A DNA stretch of 64,000 nucleotides from Ramlibacter sp. (GTDB taxonomy: Bacteria > Pseudomonadota > Gammaproteobacteria > Burkholderiales > Burkholderiaceae_C): NCBI GenBank assembly GCA_019635435.1, contig JAHBZM010000001.1, forward strand, positions 2,542,001-2,606,000, in the 5' to 3' direction. The position numbers and the translations under genes are program-made. The notes beneath the pieces were generated by a model, which was not told the DNA's origin, made no database searches, and worked only from the letters and a program-made list of their open reading frames with translations. This document shows positions 25,475-35,908 of the stretch, piece by piece. The first letter of the stretch is position 1, and each line of letters starts with the position of its first letter.

Positions 25475-27153
25475 AACTGCTGAATCAAGTCAAGAACCGG
25501 GCTGTTGCCCATATGAAGAATGCACAAGCCGCAGCGCTGGCCGTAGTGTTTGCGATGGCTGCGACCTTTGCGGTGGCGGGCCCTGGGCATGACCACGGCG
25601 ACGAAGCCCCAGCCGCATCGGGCACTGCATCACCCCGCGTGACCAGCCACTCAGACCTGTTTGAACTGGTGGCCATCGTGGACGCTGGCGTCATGACCGT
25701 GTACCTGGACCGCTATGCCAGCAACGAGCCGGTGTCGGGCGCCAAGGTCGAAGTTGAGGCCGGTGCCGCCAAAGGCATGGCACAGCCGCAACCAGACGGA
25801 ACCTACCGTTTTGAGCATGCCGTTTTCAAAACGCCGGGCACGGTGCCCGTGAGCTTTACCGTGAACGACGGCAAAGACACGGACCTGTTGGCCGGCGACC
25901 TGAAGCTGCAGGACGACCATGTAGGGCACGACCATGACGAAGCCGCGCGCCCCTGGCTGCGCTGGGCGGGCTATGCCGTCGGTGCGCTGGTACTGCTTAT
26001 GCTGGCTGGGTGGGCTGCGAAACGCTGGGGCCGCCGCAGTGTGATGCCCTTGTTGGCAGTTGTTGTCGTGGCGACGGGCTTGGCCATGCCCCAGGACGCC
26101 GCAGCAGGCGCCGGCCATGACCATGGCGAAGAGGCCGCATCGGCCAGCGGCAACTCACCCAAGCGCCAGCCCGACGGCAGTGTGTTCCTGCCCAAGCCGA
26201 GCCAGCGCCAGCTGGGCGTGCGCACGGTGGTGGCCGAAGAAAAGGCCTTGCCCAAAACAGTGGAACTGACCGGTCGCGTCGTGGCGGACGCCAACGCGGG
26301 CGGCAAGGTGCAACCCACACAGGCGGGGCGCATAGAGCCCGGCCCGCGCGGCCTGCCCCAGCTGGGCCAGGCCGTGCGCAAGGGCGAAACGCTGGCGGTG
26401 CTGCGTGCGTCCAACGCCGCCATCGAGCGCGCCAACCAGGTGGCGCAAACCGCCGAGCTGAGGGCCAACCTCGACCTGGCCCGCAAGCGCGTGGCCCGTC
26501 TGGAGCAGTTGGAAGGCACCGTGGCGCAAAAGGACGTTGACGCCGCCCGTGCCGAAGCCGACAGCCTGGCGCAGCGCCTGGCTGCCGTAGGCGCCAGTGT
26601 GAACGCGACCGAGGCGCTGGTGGCTCCCGTGTCTGGGGTGATCGCCGCCGCCAATGTGGTGGCCGGCCAGGTGGTGGACGCGCGCGAAGTCCTGTTCGAG
26701 ATCGTGGACCCGGCGCGGCTGATGGTAGAGGCCAGTGCGTTTGACGCGGCCCTGCTGGGCAACATCGCATCAGCCAGCGCCAGCGCAACGCCGGGTACGG
26801 CCGTGGCGCTGCGCTTCGTGGGCGCGGGCCGCACGCTGCGCGAAGGCGCCATTCCGCTGCTGTTCAGCACCAGCGCTGGCAAGGATGCAGTGCCACTGGC
26901 CGTCGGCCAGCCGGTCAAGGTCATCGTGCAGACGCGCGAAACCGTCAAGGGCTTTGCCGTGCCCACCGGCGCGGTAGTCAAGAACCCCAGCAACCAGGAC
27001 ATGGTGTGGGTGCATACCGGCGCCGAAGTGTTCCAGCCGCGCTCTGTACGGGCGATTGCGCTGGACGGCGCAACGGTGTCGGTGGTGGATGGGCTCAAGG
27101 CCGGTGACCGGGTGGTGACGCAAGGCGCACCGCTGGTCAACCAGGTCCGCTGA
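25471..27153 (+). CDS. czcB: Membrane-fusion protein CzcB with His-rich extended N-terminus
   Basis: Periplasmic adaptor of 560 residues, longer than ordinary MFPs. It has a signal (about 15-36), a His patch GPGHDHGDE (38-44), an extra beta-type domain (about 60-145, FELVAIVDAGVMTVYLDRY), and a second His patch VGHDHDE. Two hydrophobic segments (about 165-205) follow, then a third patch GAGHDHGEE, and from about 230 the MFP core: barrel, a short hairpin (ANLDLARKRVARLEQLEG) and a lipoyl domain. The His patches suggest Zn/Co/Cd/Ni capture. The extra domain resembles the small periplasmic protein encoded after czcA. Confidence 0.88.
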   Translation: MKLLNQVKNRAVAHMKNAQAAALAVVFAMAATFAVAGPGHDHGDEAPAASGTASPRVTSHSDLFELVAIVDAGVMTVYLDRYASNEPVSGAKVEVEAGAAKGMAQPQPDGTYRFEHAVFKTPGTVPVSFTVNDGKDTDLLAGDLKLQDDHVGHDHDEAARPWLRWAGYAVGALVLLMLAGWAAKRWGRRSVMPLLAVVVVATGLAMPQDAAAGAGHDHGEEAASASGNSPKRQPDGSVFLPKPSQRQLGVRTVVAEEKALPKTVELTGRVVADANAGGKVQPTQAGRIEPGPRGLPQLGQAVRKGETLAVLRASNAAIERANQVAQTAELRANLDLARKRVARLEQLEGTVAQKDVDAARAEADSLAQRLAAVGASVNATEALVAPVSGVIAAANVVAGQVVDAREVLFEIVDPARLMVEASAFDAALLGNIASASASATPGTAVALRFVGAGRTLREGAIPLLFSTSAGKDAVPLAVGQPVKVIVQTRETVKGFAVPTGAVVKNPSNQDMVWVHTGAEVFQPRSVRAIALDGATVSVVDGLKAGDRVVTQGAPLVNQVR

Positions 27154-27167
27154 AGCGAGGCTCACCC

Positions 27168-30100
27168 ATGTTTGAAAAATTGGTGCATGCCTCATTGGGC
27201 AATCGCCTGATGGTGATCGTCATGTCGGTGGTGCTGCTGGTGCTGGGCGCGTTCACACTCGTCAGGATGCCGGTGGACGTTTTCCCCGACCTCAACAAAC
27301 CCACCGTCACGCTGCAGGTGGAAGCCGGCGGCATGGCCCCCGAAGAGGTGGAGCAACTCATTACCTTCCCGCTGGAAACGTCCATGGGCGGCATACCGGG
27401 CGTGGAGTCCATCCGCTCGGTGTCCAGCGTCGGCCTGTCGTTCGTGTACGTCACGTTCGACTGGAAAACCGACATCTACCGCGCACGCCAGATGGTGGGC
27501 GAGCGCCTGCAGGTCGTGCGCGAGCAACTGCCCCAGGGCGTGGAGCATGTGGGCATGGGCCCGATCAGCTCCATCATGGGCGAGATCATGCTGCTGGCGC
27601 TGCCCATCGACACGGCAAAAATCAGCCCCATGGCGGTGCGTGAATACGCTGACTTCGTGATGCGCCCGCGCCTGTTGACCCTGCCGGGCGTGGCCCAGGT
27701 GGTGCCCATCGGCGGTGAAGTGCGCCAATACCAGGTGCAGCCCGACACCGCACGCATGGCGGCGCTGGGCGTGGACCTGGAAGGTATTGAGGCTGCCCTC
27801 AAGGGCTTTTCGGGCAATTCCAGCGGCGGCTTCCTGGAGCTGAACTCGCGCGAATACCTGATCCGCAACATTGGCCGCACGACACGGCTGGAAGATTTGC
27901 AGCGCTTGCCCGTGACCTTCCGCAACGGCCGGTCCATCCAGTTGCAGCAGGTGGCGACCGTCACCTTCGCGCCCGCGATCAAGCGCGGGGACGCGGGCCT
28001 GAACGGCCAGCCAGCCGTGATTCTGGGCATCCAGAAACAGCCCGACGCCGACACCGTCAAGCTCACCGAGAAGGTGGAAGCCGCGCTCGACGAGCTGAAA
28101 AAGGGCCTGCCCGCCGGCATGGGCGAGCCCAAAATCACCATGCGCCAGGCGACGTTCATCGAGTCGTCGGTGGACACGCTGCGCGGCAAGCTGCTGGCGG
28201 CGTCGGTCGTAGTGGCGGTGGTGCTGTATTTCTTCCTGCTGAATGTGCGCACCACGCTGATCTCTTTGACCGCCATTCCGCTGAGCGTGATGATCACCGT
28301 GCTGGTGTTCAAGTATTTCGGCCTGTCAATCAACACCATGACGCTGGGCGGCTTGACCATTGCCATCGGCGGGCTGGTGGACGATGCCGTGGTGGGTGTG
28401 GAGAACGTGCTGCGCCGGCTCAAGATGGACCGCGCCGCGCACCCGAACCACCGCATGGGTCCGCTGGAGCTGATTGCCAAGGCCACGCTGGAGGTGCGCT
28501 CGGGCATCGTGATCGCCACGGTCATCATCGTGCTGGTGTTGATGCCGCTGTTCTTCCTGCCTGGCATCGAGGGGCGGCTGATGCAACCGCTGGCCATTGC
28601 CTACATTGTGTCGCTGCTCGCGTCGATGGTGGTATCGGTCACGCTCACACCGGTGATGTCTTACTACCTGCTGCCGCGCATCAAGGGGTTGGACCATGGT
28701 GACACTAGGGTTCAGGCCTGGATTAAGGCGCGATATGCCGCCGCCTTGACACGCGTGCTGGCGGCGCCACGCGTCTGGGTGGCTGCAGGCGCCGTGTCTG
28801 CCGTGCTGGCCATGCTGGCGGTGCCTCTGTTTCCCACCACCTTCTTGCCGCCGTTCAACGAAGGCGTGGCGCTGGTGGGCTTGCGTTTGAACCCCGGCAC
28901 GACGCTGACGGAATCGGCCCGCATTGGCAGCATCGCCGAAAAAGCACTGGCGGGCGTGCCCGAGGTTGAGCACGTAGGCCGCCGCTCGGGCCGCGCCGAA
29001 CTGGACGAGCACGCAGAGGGCGTCCATGTGTCGGAGCTGGACCTGAAGCTCAAGCGTAGCGATCGCAGCATTGAAGCGGTTTACGCCGACATCCGCAGCC
29101 GCATTGCGACGCTGCCGGCGGCTATCGCCATCGGCCAGCCCATCAGCCACCGCATCGACCACATGCTGTCGGGCGTGCGCTCGCAGATCGCCATCAAGAT
29201 CTTTGGTGACGACCTGGACGTGCTGCGCGGCGAAGCCGAGGCGCTGCGCCAAAGGCTGTCGTCCATCAACGGCGTGGTGGACCTCGAAGTGGAAAAGCAG
29301 GTGCTGACGCCACAGATCAAGGTGCAGGTGGACTACGACCGCGCGCTGGGCCTGGGCATCCCCCCCGCCAAGCTGCTGGCCGAGCTGCAGGTGCTGATCG
29401 ACGGCGAGCGGGTGACGCAGATCGTGGAGGGCAGCCGCCGCTTCAACCTGGTGCTGCGCTTACCTGAAGCCTCACGCGGTATTGAGAGCCTGCGCAACCT
29501 GATGATCGACACGCCGGGCGGGCGCGTGCCGCTGTCGCAGCTGGCGTCGGTGGAAGAGTCCGACGGGCCCAACCAGGTCAGCCGTGACGACGGGCGCCGC
29601 CGTATCGTGTTGTCGGCCAACGCCCAGGGGCGCGCGCTGAGCGATGTGGTGACCGACATCCGCGCGGCCATCGGTGAGACCAAGCTGCCCGAGGGCTACT
29701 TCATCAGCATCGGCGGCCAGTTCCAAGCACAGGAGGAAGCGTCAAGGCTGATCGGGCTGCTGTCCATTGCGTCCGTGGGGCTGATCTTTTTGATTCTGTA
29801 TTCGCGCTACCGCTCGGGCATCCTGGCCGCGATCATCATGGCCAACATTCCGCTGGCGCTGGTGGGTGCTGTGGTGGGTCTGTGGCTGTCAGGCCAGCCG
29901 CTGAGCGTGGCCGCGCTGGTGGGCTTCGTCACGCTGGCGGGCATTGCCATTCGCAACGGCATCCTGAAGGTGTCGCACTACATCAACCTGTGCGCTTTTG
30001 AGGGCGAGGACTTCGACACCAAGATGCTCTTGCGCGGTTCGCAGGAGCGGCTGACGCCGGTGCTGATGACGGCGCTGGTGGCTGCGCTGGCGCTGGCGCC

Positions 30101-30281
30101 GCTGCTGTTCGAGGCCGATATGCCCGGCACTGAAATCCTGCACCCCGTTGCCGTGGTGATTTTCTCGGGTCTGATCACCTCGACCCTGCTTGACTCGTTC
30201 CTGACCCCCGCGATGGTCGCGCTGTTTGGCCGCAAGCCAATTGCAGCGCTCGTCGAAGACTCCGGCTCTGAAACCTTCTGA
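27168..30281 (+). CDS. czcA: Heavy-metal RND efflux pump (HME-RND), CzcA-like
   Basis: Proton-driven inner-membrane pump of 1037 residues with two six-helix halves and two large periplasmic loops. The start matches the family (MFEKLVHASLGNRLMVIVMS). The TM4 motif, on which HME subclasses are based, reads AIGGLVDDAVVGVEN (A399-N413). This differs from the DFGxxVDGAxxxxEN of Zn/Co/Cd CzcA and is closer to the HME5 pattern (AIGE-VDDAVVDVEN). The cation may therefore be Ni or Co, not Zn/Cd. It is 14 bp behind czcB. No truncation is seen. Confidence 0.9.
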   Translation: MFEKLVHASLGNRLMVIVMSVVLLVLGAFTLVRMPVDVFPDLNKPTVTLQVEAGGMAPEEVEQLITFPLETSMGGIPGVESIRSVSSVGLSFVYVTFDWKTDIYRARQMVGERLQVVREQLPQGVEHVGMGPISSIMGEIMLLALPIDTAKISPMAVREYADFVMRPRLLTLPGVAQVVPIGGEVRQYQVQPDTARMAALGVDLEGIEAALKGFSGNSSGGFLELNSREYLIRNIGRTTRLEDLQRLPVTFRNGRSIQLQQVATVTFAPAIKRGDAGLNGQPAVILGIQKQPDADTVKLTEKVEAALDELKKGLPAGMGEPKITMRQATFIESSVDTLRGKLLAASVVVAVVLYFFLLNVRTTLISLTAIPLSVMITVLVFKYFGLSINTMTLGGLTIAIGGLVDDAVVGVENVLRRLKMDRAAHPNHRMGPLELIAKATLEVRSGIVIATVIIVLVLMPLFFLPGIEGRLMQPLAIAYIVSLLASMVVSVTLTPVMSYYLLPRIKGLDHGDTRVQAWIKARYAAALTRVLAAPRVWVAAGAVSAVLAMLAVPLFPTTFLPPFNEGVALVGLRLNPGTTLTESARIGSIAEKALAGVPEVEHVGRRSGRAELDEHAEGVHVSELDLKLKRSDRSIEAVYADIRSRIATLPAAIAIGQPISHRIDHMLSGVRSQIAIKIFGDDLDVLRGEAEALRQRLSSINGVVDLEVEKQVLTPQIKVQVDYDRALGLGIPPAKLLAELQVLIDGERVTQIVEGSRRFNLVLRLPEASRGIESLRNLMIDTPGGRVPLSQLASVEESDGPNQVSRDDGRRRIVLSANAQGRALSDVVTDIRAAIGETKLPEGYFISIGGQFQAQEEASRLIGLLSIASVGLIFLILYSRYRSGILAAIIMANIPLALVGAVVGLWLSGQPLSVAALVGFVTLAGIAIRNGILKVSHYINLCAFEGEDFDTKMLLRGSQERLTPVLMTALVAALALAPLLFEADMPGTEILHPVAVVIFSGLITSTLLDSFLTPAMVALFGRKPIAALVEDSGSETF

Positions 30282-30306
30282 TCACCCAACCCCGAAAGGA
30301 AATACC

Positions 30307-30684
30307 ATGAAACTCAAGACCCTAGCAATCCTGGCCACGTTCGTACTGGGCGCAGCCGCCGCCCAGGCCGCCGGTAACGATGACCACACGCCGAAATTCG
30401 GCGGCGTGGTGGTGGAAACGAAGGCGGGTGATTTTGAAATTGTGGCCAAGCCCGACATGATCCGGATCTATGTGAGTGACCACGGCAAGGCCGTGAAGCT
30501 GGACGGCGCCAAGGCCAAGGTCACGCTGCTCAACGGCAGCGAGAAAACCGAGGCTGACCTGGCCCCGGTCGGCGACAAGCTCGAAGCCAAGGGGACGTTC
30601 AAGGTTGCCAAGGGCACCAAGGGCATTGCGCTTGTGACGCTGGCTGGCAAGCCGGCTGCCACGGCTCGCTTCGAGATCAAGTGA
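30307..30684 (+). CDS. Small periplasmic protein of the czc operon, unknown function
   Basis: A 125-residue protein with a clear signal peptide (MKLKTLAILATFVLGAAAAQA) and a mature beta-rich domain: GDFEIVAKPDMIRIYVSD, GAKAKVTLLNGSEKTEADL, GTFKVAKGTKGIALVTLAGK. The order IxVYxxD-GAKVxV-F-V-A/PVSF matches the extra N-terminal domain of CzcB in the same operon, so both may bind the same ligand. GAAAGGA lies eight bases before the ATG. It follows czcA by 25 bp, and its stop overlaps the next start. Confidence 0.75.
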   Translation: MKLKTLAILATFVLGAAAAQAAGNDDHTPKFGGVVVETKAGDFEIVAKPDMIRIYVSDHGKAVKLDGAKAKVTLLNGSEKTEADLAPVGDKLEAKGTFKVAKGTKGIALVTLAGKPAATARFEIK

Positions 30685-31064
30685 CCATGACCTCGACGCT
30701 GCGTTCGGCCAAAGGCTGGCCACGAATGTGCTTGACCGCTGCAGTGCTGCTTGCAAGCGCTGTGGCGGCAGGGTGCAGCACCGTGTACGCGGGAAAGTAC
30801 AACTTTGCGGACGGATGGCGGGAGGGCGAGATCGAGTCGATAGGCGCCGCCGCGAGCATCGCCACACCGCAGTTTTCGGATTGCCGTACGTCGATGTCAG
30901 CCGAGCAATTGCGCGCAAGTACGTTCGCGCTCGTAAAGTTCGAGCGCCTCGGACGAACACAGCGCCGCGTGGTTCCCTTGACGGCGGATACGGCTCAACT
31001 GAGGCCGGGTGATCCTGTTTACATGGATGTGAGCAACTGCGCCGTGCTGTTGGTGCGGCGATAA
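30681..31064 (+). CDS. Putative small lipoprotein, unknown function
   Basis: A 127-residue product with a hydrophobic N-terminus (LTAAVLLASAVAAGCSTVYAG) resembling a lipoprotein signal. The lipobox VAAGC lacks the usual Leu at -3, so lipidation is likely but not certain. The mature part has paired cysteines (SDCRTS and SNCAVL) and no recognised domain. It starts at GTG 30681 (GTGA overlap with the previous stop) or ATG 30687. It is the last gene of the czc transcript before the convergent cus operon. Confidence 0.6.
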   Translation: MTMTSTLRSAKGWPRMCLTAAVLLASAVAAGCSTVYAGKYNFADGWREGEIESIGAAASIATPQFSDCRTSMSAEQLRASTFALVKFERLGRTQRRVVPLTADTAQLRPGDPVYMDVSNCAVLLVRR

Positions 31065-31089
31065 GCATCTACGCTGATGGCTGCGAAAG

Positions 31090-31105
31090 CCCCGCTTACG
31101 CGGGG
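31090..31105. terminator. Hairpin between convergent czc and cus operons
   Basis: A six-pair stem CCCCGC/GCGGGG with loop TTAC lies in the 51-bp gap between the two convergent operons. There is no T-run on either strand, so bidirectional termination is only suggested. Confidence 0.4.
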
Positions 31106-31115
31106 GACGACTTCA

Positions 31116-34100
31116 TTAGGACGTGCTTGCGGGTGCAACTCGGGGCGGCCGACGCATCAACAGGTAGACGGCCGGGATCACGAACATCGACAGTAGCGGC
31201 GCGGTGATCATTCCGCCGACCATGGGCGCGGCGATGCGTTGCATCACTTCCGAACCGGTGCCTGTGCCCCACATGATGGGAAACAGGCCCGCGAGGATCA
31301 CCGCGACGGTCATGGCCTTGGGACGCACTCGCAGGACTGCGCCGTAGCGGATGGCGTCCAGCAGGCTGTCTTCGTCCGCCTTGCCATGCTTGACCCGTTC
31401 CTCCCAGGCGTGCTTCAGGTACAGCAGCATGATCACGCCAAACTCGGCCGACACCCCTGCAAGCGCGATGAAGCCCACCGCACCCGCGACTGAAAGGTTG
31501 TAGCCCAGCAAGTACAGCAGCCAGATGCCGCCGACCAATGCGAAGGGCAGTGTGGCCATGATGAGGAATGCCTCCTCGAACCGCTTGAAGGTCAGGTACA
31601 GCAGCACCAAGATGATGAGCAGCGTGAATGGCACCACCACCTTCAGTTTGGCTGTTGCGCGTTCCAGGAACTCGAATTGACCCGACCAGGAGATCGAATA
31701 GCCCGGTGGCAGCTTGACCTTTTCAGTCACCGCTTTCTGCATGTCCTGCACCGCCGAGCGCAGGTCGCGACCCCGGATATCGACGTAGACCCAGCCGGAC
31801 AGGCGCGCGTTCTCGCTACGCAGCATGGGTGGCCCGTCGGTGATGCGCACGTCCGCCACGTCCGAGAGCACGAGGCGAGCACCCTGCGGCGCGACGATGG
31901 GCAGGCTGCGCAACTTTTCGAGCGAATCGCGGACCTCGCGCGGGTAGCGCATGTTGATCGGGAAGCGCTGCAGGCCTTCCACGGTTTCGCCGATGTTTTC
32001 TCCGCCGACCGCTGAGGTGATAACGGACTGGACGTCAGCGATGTTCATCCCGAAGCGCGCCGCAGCGTCGCGCCGGATGTTCACGTCGACGTAGCGCCCG
32101 CCGGTCAGGCGCTCGGCCAGCGCGCTGGTCACGCCCGGCACGTCCTTGAGCACCCGTTCGATCTCCGCCGTGGCCTTGTCGATCTCGGCCAGGTCCGTGC
32201 CGGCGACCTTCACGCCGACGGGACTCTTGATCCCGGTGGCCAGCATGTCGATGCGGTTGCGGATCGGAGGCACCCAGATGTTGGCCAAGCCCGGAACCCT
32301 GACGATCTTGTCGAGTTCTTCGACCAGCTTGTCCGACGTCATGCCGGTGCGCCATTGGTCCTTCGGTTTGAACTGGATGGTGGTTTCGAACATCTCCAGC
32401 GGTGCCGGGTCGGTGGCCGTTTCCGCGCGGCCGGCCTTGCCGTAAACACTGGCAACCTCTGGCACGGTCTTGATCAGGCGGTCGGTCTGCTGCAGCAGCT
32501 CCGAAGCCTTGCCCGCGGACAGGCCCGGCAACGCCGACGGCATGTAGAGCAGGTCGCCTTCATCGAGCTTGGGCATGAACTCACCGCCGATGTGCTGCAG
32601 CGGCCAGAGGCTTACGACCAGGATTGCGGCCGCGATGGCCAGCGTGATCTTGGGCGCGCGCAGCACCACGTCGAGCAATGGCCGGTAGATGGCGATCAGG
32701 AACCGGTTGAGCGGGTTGCTCTTCTCGTCCGGGATGCGCCCGCGAATCAGGTAGCCCATCAACACCGGAATGAGCGTGACGGACAAGCCGGCCGCCGCTG
32801 CCATCGCGTAGGTCTTGGTGAAAGCCAACGGCGAGAACAAGCGGCCTTCCTGCGCCTCCAGCGTGAACACCGGGATGAACGACAGCGTGATGATCAACAG
32901 CGAGAAGAACAGGGCCGGTCCGACTTCGGCCGCCGAGTCGCCAATCACCACCCAGCGCGCATCGCCTTTGAGCTCCTCGTCCGGGTGTTCGTGCGCCCAG
33001 GTCTCCAGGTGTTTGTGGGCGTTCTCGATCATGACGACTGCGGCATCGACCATCGCGCCGATGGCGATCGCAATGCCGCCCAGAGACATGATGTTGGCAT
33101 TGACGCCCTGGTAGTACATGACGATGAAGGCGGCCAGGATGCCAAGGGGCAACGAGATGATGGCGACGAAGGCTGAGCGCAGGTGGAACAGGAAGATGAA
33201 GCAGACCACCGCGACGACCAGGAATTCCTCGAGCAGCTTGAACGAGAGGTTTTCCACGGCGCGCTCGATCAGGCCGGATCGGTCATAGACCGGGACGATC
33301 TCCACGCCCTTGGGCAGACTGGCCTGCAGCGACTTGAGCTTGGCCTTCACGGCTTCAATGGTCTCCAGGGCGTTCTTGCCGGAACGCATGACGATCACGC
33401 CGCCGGCAGCCTCGCCTTCGCCGTCCAACTCGCCGATTCCTCGGCGCATTTCCGGCCCGACCTGGATACGCGCCACATCGCCGAGCCGCACGGAGACGCC
33501 CGCCGGCGTGGTCATCAGCGGAATCTGCCGGAAGTCGTCCAGCGACTGCAGATAGCCTGAAGCGCGCACCATGTATTCGGCCTCGCCCAGTTCGAGCACC
33601 GAGCCCCCGCTTTCCTGGTTGGCCTTCTGCACGGCTTCCACCACTCGGGTGTGCGGGATGGAATACGCGGCCAGCTTGTCCGGATCCAGCACGATCTGGT
33701 ACTGGCGCACCATGCCGCCCACGGAAGCGACTTCGGCGACGTTGGGAACGGATTTCAGCTCGTACTTGAGGAACCAATCCTGCAGCGCGCGCAACTGGCC
33801 CGCGTCCATGGTGCCGCCGCGGTCCACCAGCGCATACTGGTAGATCCAGCCCACACCGGTGGCGTCGGGTCCCAGCGAGGCCTTGGCCCCGGCAGGCAGC
33901 CGTGACTGGACCTGGTTCAGATACTCGAGCACGCGCGAGCGCGCCCAGTACAAGTCGGTGCCGTCCTCGAACAGGACGTAGACGAAGGAGTCGCCGAAGA
34001 ACGAATAGCCGCGCACCGTCTTGGCGCCGGGCACGGACAGCATCGTGGTCGTGAGCGGGTACGTGATCTGATTCTCGACGATGCGCGGCGCCTGTCCGGG

Positions 34101-34259
34101 ATAGGTCGTGCGGATGATGACCTGCACGTCCGACAGGTCGGGCAGTGCGTCGAGTGGCGTCCTGAGCAGCGAATGAACGCCCCAGGCGCTGATCATCAGC
34201 GTGGCCAGCAGCACCAGAAAGCGATTGACGATGGACCAGCGGATCAGCCGGGCAATCAT
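31116..34259 (-). CDS. cusA: Cu+/Ag+ RND efflux pump CusA/SilA type
   Basis: Inner-membrane HME-RND pump of 1047 residues. It starts [20 protein letters not shown], and the TM4 motif is [21 protein letters not shown], the HME4 (monovalent Cu/Ag) signature. The periplasmic domain keeps the methionine-rich pattern around [17 protein letters not shown] and the [17 protein letters not shown] entry helix. The start overlaps the cusB stop by ATGA. Expressed as cusC-cusB-cusA on the minus strand, it forms the tripartite copper/silver efflux complex. Confidence 0.94.
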   Translation of the reverse strand: MIARLIRWSIVNRFLVLLATLMISAWGVHSLLRTPLDALPDLSDVQVIIRTTYPGQAPRIVENQITYPLTTTMLSVPGAKTVRGYSFFGDSFVYVLFEDGTDLYWARSRVLEYLNQVQSRLPAGAKASLGPDATGVGWIYQYALVDRGGTMDAGQLRALQDWFLKYELKSVPNVAEVASVGGMVRQYQIVLDPDKLAAYSIPHTRVVEAVQKANQESGGSVLELGEAEYMVRASGYLQSLDDFRQIPLMTTPAGVSVRLGDVARIQVGPEMRRGIGELDGEGEAAGGVIVMRSGKNALETIEAVKAKLKSLQASLPKGVEIVPVYDRSGLIERAVENLSFKLLEEFLVVAVVCFIFLFHLRSAFVAIISLPLGILAAFIVMYYQGVNANIMSLGGIAIAIGAMVDAAVVMIENAHKHLETWAHEHPDEELKGDARWVVIGDSAAEVGPALFFSLLIITLSFIPVFTLEAQEGRLFSPLAFTKTYAMAAAAGLSVTLIPVLMGYLIRGRIPDEKSNPLNRFLIAIYRPLLDVVLRAPKITLAIAAAILVVSLWPLQHIGGEFMPKLDEGDLLYMPSALPGLSAGKASELLQQTDRLIKTVPEVASVYGKAGRAETATDPAPLEMFETTIQFKPKDQWRTGMTSDKLVEELDKIVRVPGLANIWVPPIRNRIDMLATGIKSPVGVKVAGTDLAEIDKATAEIERVLKDVPGVTSALAERLTGGRYVDVNIRRDAAARFGMNIADVQSVITSAVGGENIGETVEGLQRFPINMRYPREVRDSLEKLRSLPIVAPQGARLVLSDVADVRITDGPPMLRSENARLSGWVYVDIRGRDLRSAVQDMQKAVTEKVKLPPGYSISWSGQFEFLERATAKLKVVVPFTLLIILVLLYLTFKRFEEAFLIMATLPFALVGGIWLLYLLGYNLSVAGAVGFIALAGVSAEFGVIMLLYLKHAWEERVKHGKADEDSLLDAIRYGAVLRVRPKAMTVAVILAGLFPIMWGTGTGSEVMQRIAAPMVGGMITAPLLSMFVIPAVYLLMRRPPRVAPASTS

Positions 34260-35908
34260 TTTTGGGCTCCTTCGGCGGCAAGAGAGCCGCTGGGAGACAC
34301 GCGAGTCAGCTGTGGAGGCCCGTCCGTGCCCATGTAGAACTCAAAGGTGACCCGGTCCCCAACCTCCAGGTTGCGCGGCAGCTGGCTGGCCGGCGGCCGC
34401 TTGAAGTCCATGGTCATCTGTCCCCATTTGAGCGAGGGGATCGGGCCATGCGACAAGGTCAAGGTGTCACGGCCGATGGCCTCGATCCTGGCCTCGCCCT
34501 CGTGCTTTGGCGCCGTGTTCGCCGCCGTATTTGCCGCACTGGGCTTGGGCGCATCGTTCAGTCGCGCTTCCACGCCTTTGAGGCTCGCCTCGGAATCGAT
34601 CAGGAACTGCGAGGACACCACCACTTTCTGGCCCGCCTGCAGCCCGCGCTTGATCTCGGTTTGGCCCCCGGACTCGATACCGGCCTGGACCTCCACCGGC
34701 CTGAACCTGCCGTTGTCCTCGGCCACCATCACCACGGTGCGCTTGCCGGTCTGTATCACGGCCTCGGTGGGAATGAGCAGCGCCGGCTCCGCGCGCGTGT
34801 CCATGAACTGCATGGACACGAACATGCCGGGTACGAGGCGCGTGCCCGGGTTGTTGAGTTCCAGGCGGGCCTTGAGTGTGCGCGTGGCGGCATTGACGTC
34901 CGGCAGGATGGCCTGTACCCGACCTTCGAACGAGACACCCGGCGCCGCCGGGCTCTGCGCTCGCACCATTGCGCCCGGCCGCACCAGGGCGGCCTGGCTC
35001 TCCGGGACTTCGGCGTTAGCCCAGACCGTGGACAAGCCGTTTATGCGAAACAGCGGCGCTCCGGCCATCACCGTCATGCCTTCGCGCGCCGCGAGCTCGA
35101 CCACCACGCCTGAGATGGGAGACACGATCGTCGTGCGGGCTTGGGTCGTCCCGCTGCGCTCCACCAGACGGATCTGGTCCTCGTTCATGCCCGCCTGGCG
35201 CATGCGCTGTCGCGCGCCATCGACCAGGCCGGCCACGTCGTCGCTCTGCATCCGCTTGAGGGACAGGAACTCTTCCTGCGCGGCCACCCAGTCCGGCACA
35301 TAGAGGTCCACCAGCGGCTGGCCCTTGCCGACGCGATCCAGCGTCGCGCGCACGTACAGGCGCTCCACATAGCCCGTGGCGCGCGCCTGCACCATGACCT
35401 GGTCGCGTTCGTTGAAGGCGATATTGCCAACCGCCGCCACCTGCGGCGTCAGCTTGCCTTCGGTCACGACGGCGGTGCGAACACCCAGGTTCTGCTGGAT
35501 GCGCGGGCTGACCGTGACCTTGCCCTGGTCCGTGTCGCCGTCGGCGTACACGGGCACCAGCATCATGTCCATGAAGGGCGACTTGGCGGGCTTGTCGAAC
35601 TTGTTGCCCGGCACCATCGGGTCGTGGTAGTACAGGACCTTGCGGCCATTGGCCGGGTCCATGTCGCCCCCCTTGATGCCCGCCGCCATATGGCGGCGCG
35701 TGGCTTCCTCGCCTTCGGCGATGCTTTGCGGCACAGCGCCCGGCGCGGTGGGCGCTGCGGCGCCTGCAGTCCGCGCCACAGGCGTGCCGCCGGCCGCCGG
35801 CGCGGCCTGGCTGCTGCCGTGGCGCATGCCCATTTCAAAGGCCGCGTAGCTGGCTGCGGCAATTGCTAGAGCCAGGGCAACTGCCCCCATAACGAGTTTC
35901 TTGTTCAT
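34256..35908 (-). CDS. cusB: Membrane-fusion protein CusB with fused CusF domain
   Basis: Periplasmic adaptor of 550 residues. After a membrane anchor (about 5-25), a heavy-metal-binding segment is seen at about 90-120 ([31 protein letters not shown]). The MFP barrel, lipoyl and hairpin domains follow (about 130-450). The C-terminus (about 468-545) is a complete CusF-like copper chaperone domain: [20 protein letters not shown], then [10 protein letters not shown] with Met/Trp ligands. In E. coli CusF is a separate gene. It overlaps cusC and cusA by ATGA at both ends. Confidence 0.93.
   Translation of the reverse strand: MNKKLVMGAVALALAIAAASYAAFEMGMRHGSSQAAPAAGGTPVARTAGAAAPTAPGAVPQSIAEGEEATRRHMAAGIKGGDMDPANGRKVLYYHDPMVPGNKFDKPAKSPFMDMMLVPVYADGDTDQGKVTVSPRIQQNLGVRTAVVTEGKLTPQVAAVGNIAFNERDQVMVQARATGYVERLYVRATLDRVGKGQPLVDLYVPDWVAAQEEFLSLKRMQSDDVAGLVDGARQRMRQAGMNEDQIRLVERSGTTQARTTIVSPISGVVVELAAREGMTVMAGAPLFRINGLSTVWANAEVPESQAALVRPGAMVRAQSPAAPGVSFEGRVQAILPDVNAATRTLKARLELNNPGTRLVPGMFVSMQFMDTRAEPALLIPTEAVIQTGKRTVVMVAEDNGRFRPVEVQAGIESGGQTEIKRGLQAGQKVVVSSQFLIDSEASLKGVEARLNDAPKPSAANTAANTAPKHEGEARIEAIGRDTLTLSHGPIPSLKWGQMTMDFKRPPASQLPRNLEVGDRVTFEFYMGTDGPPQLTRVSPSGSLAAEGAQK

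Noticed and set aside
30226..30306. Longer start for the small periplasmic protein after czcA
   Set aside because: The extension overlaps the czcA end and would bury the signal peptide; a good ribosome site precedes 30307.
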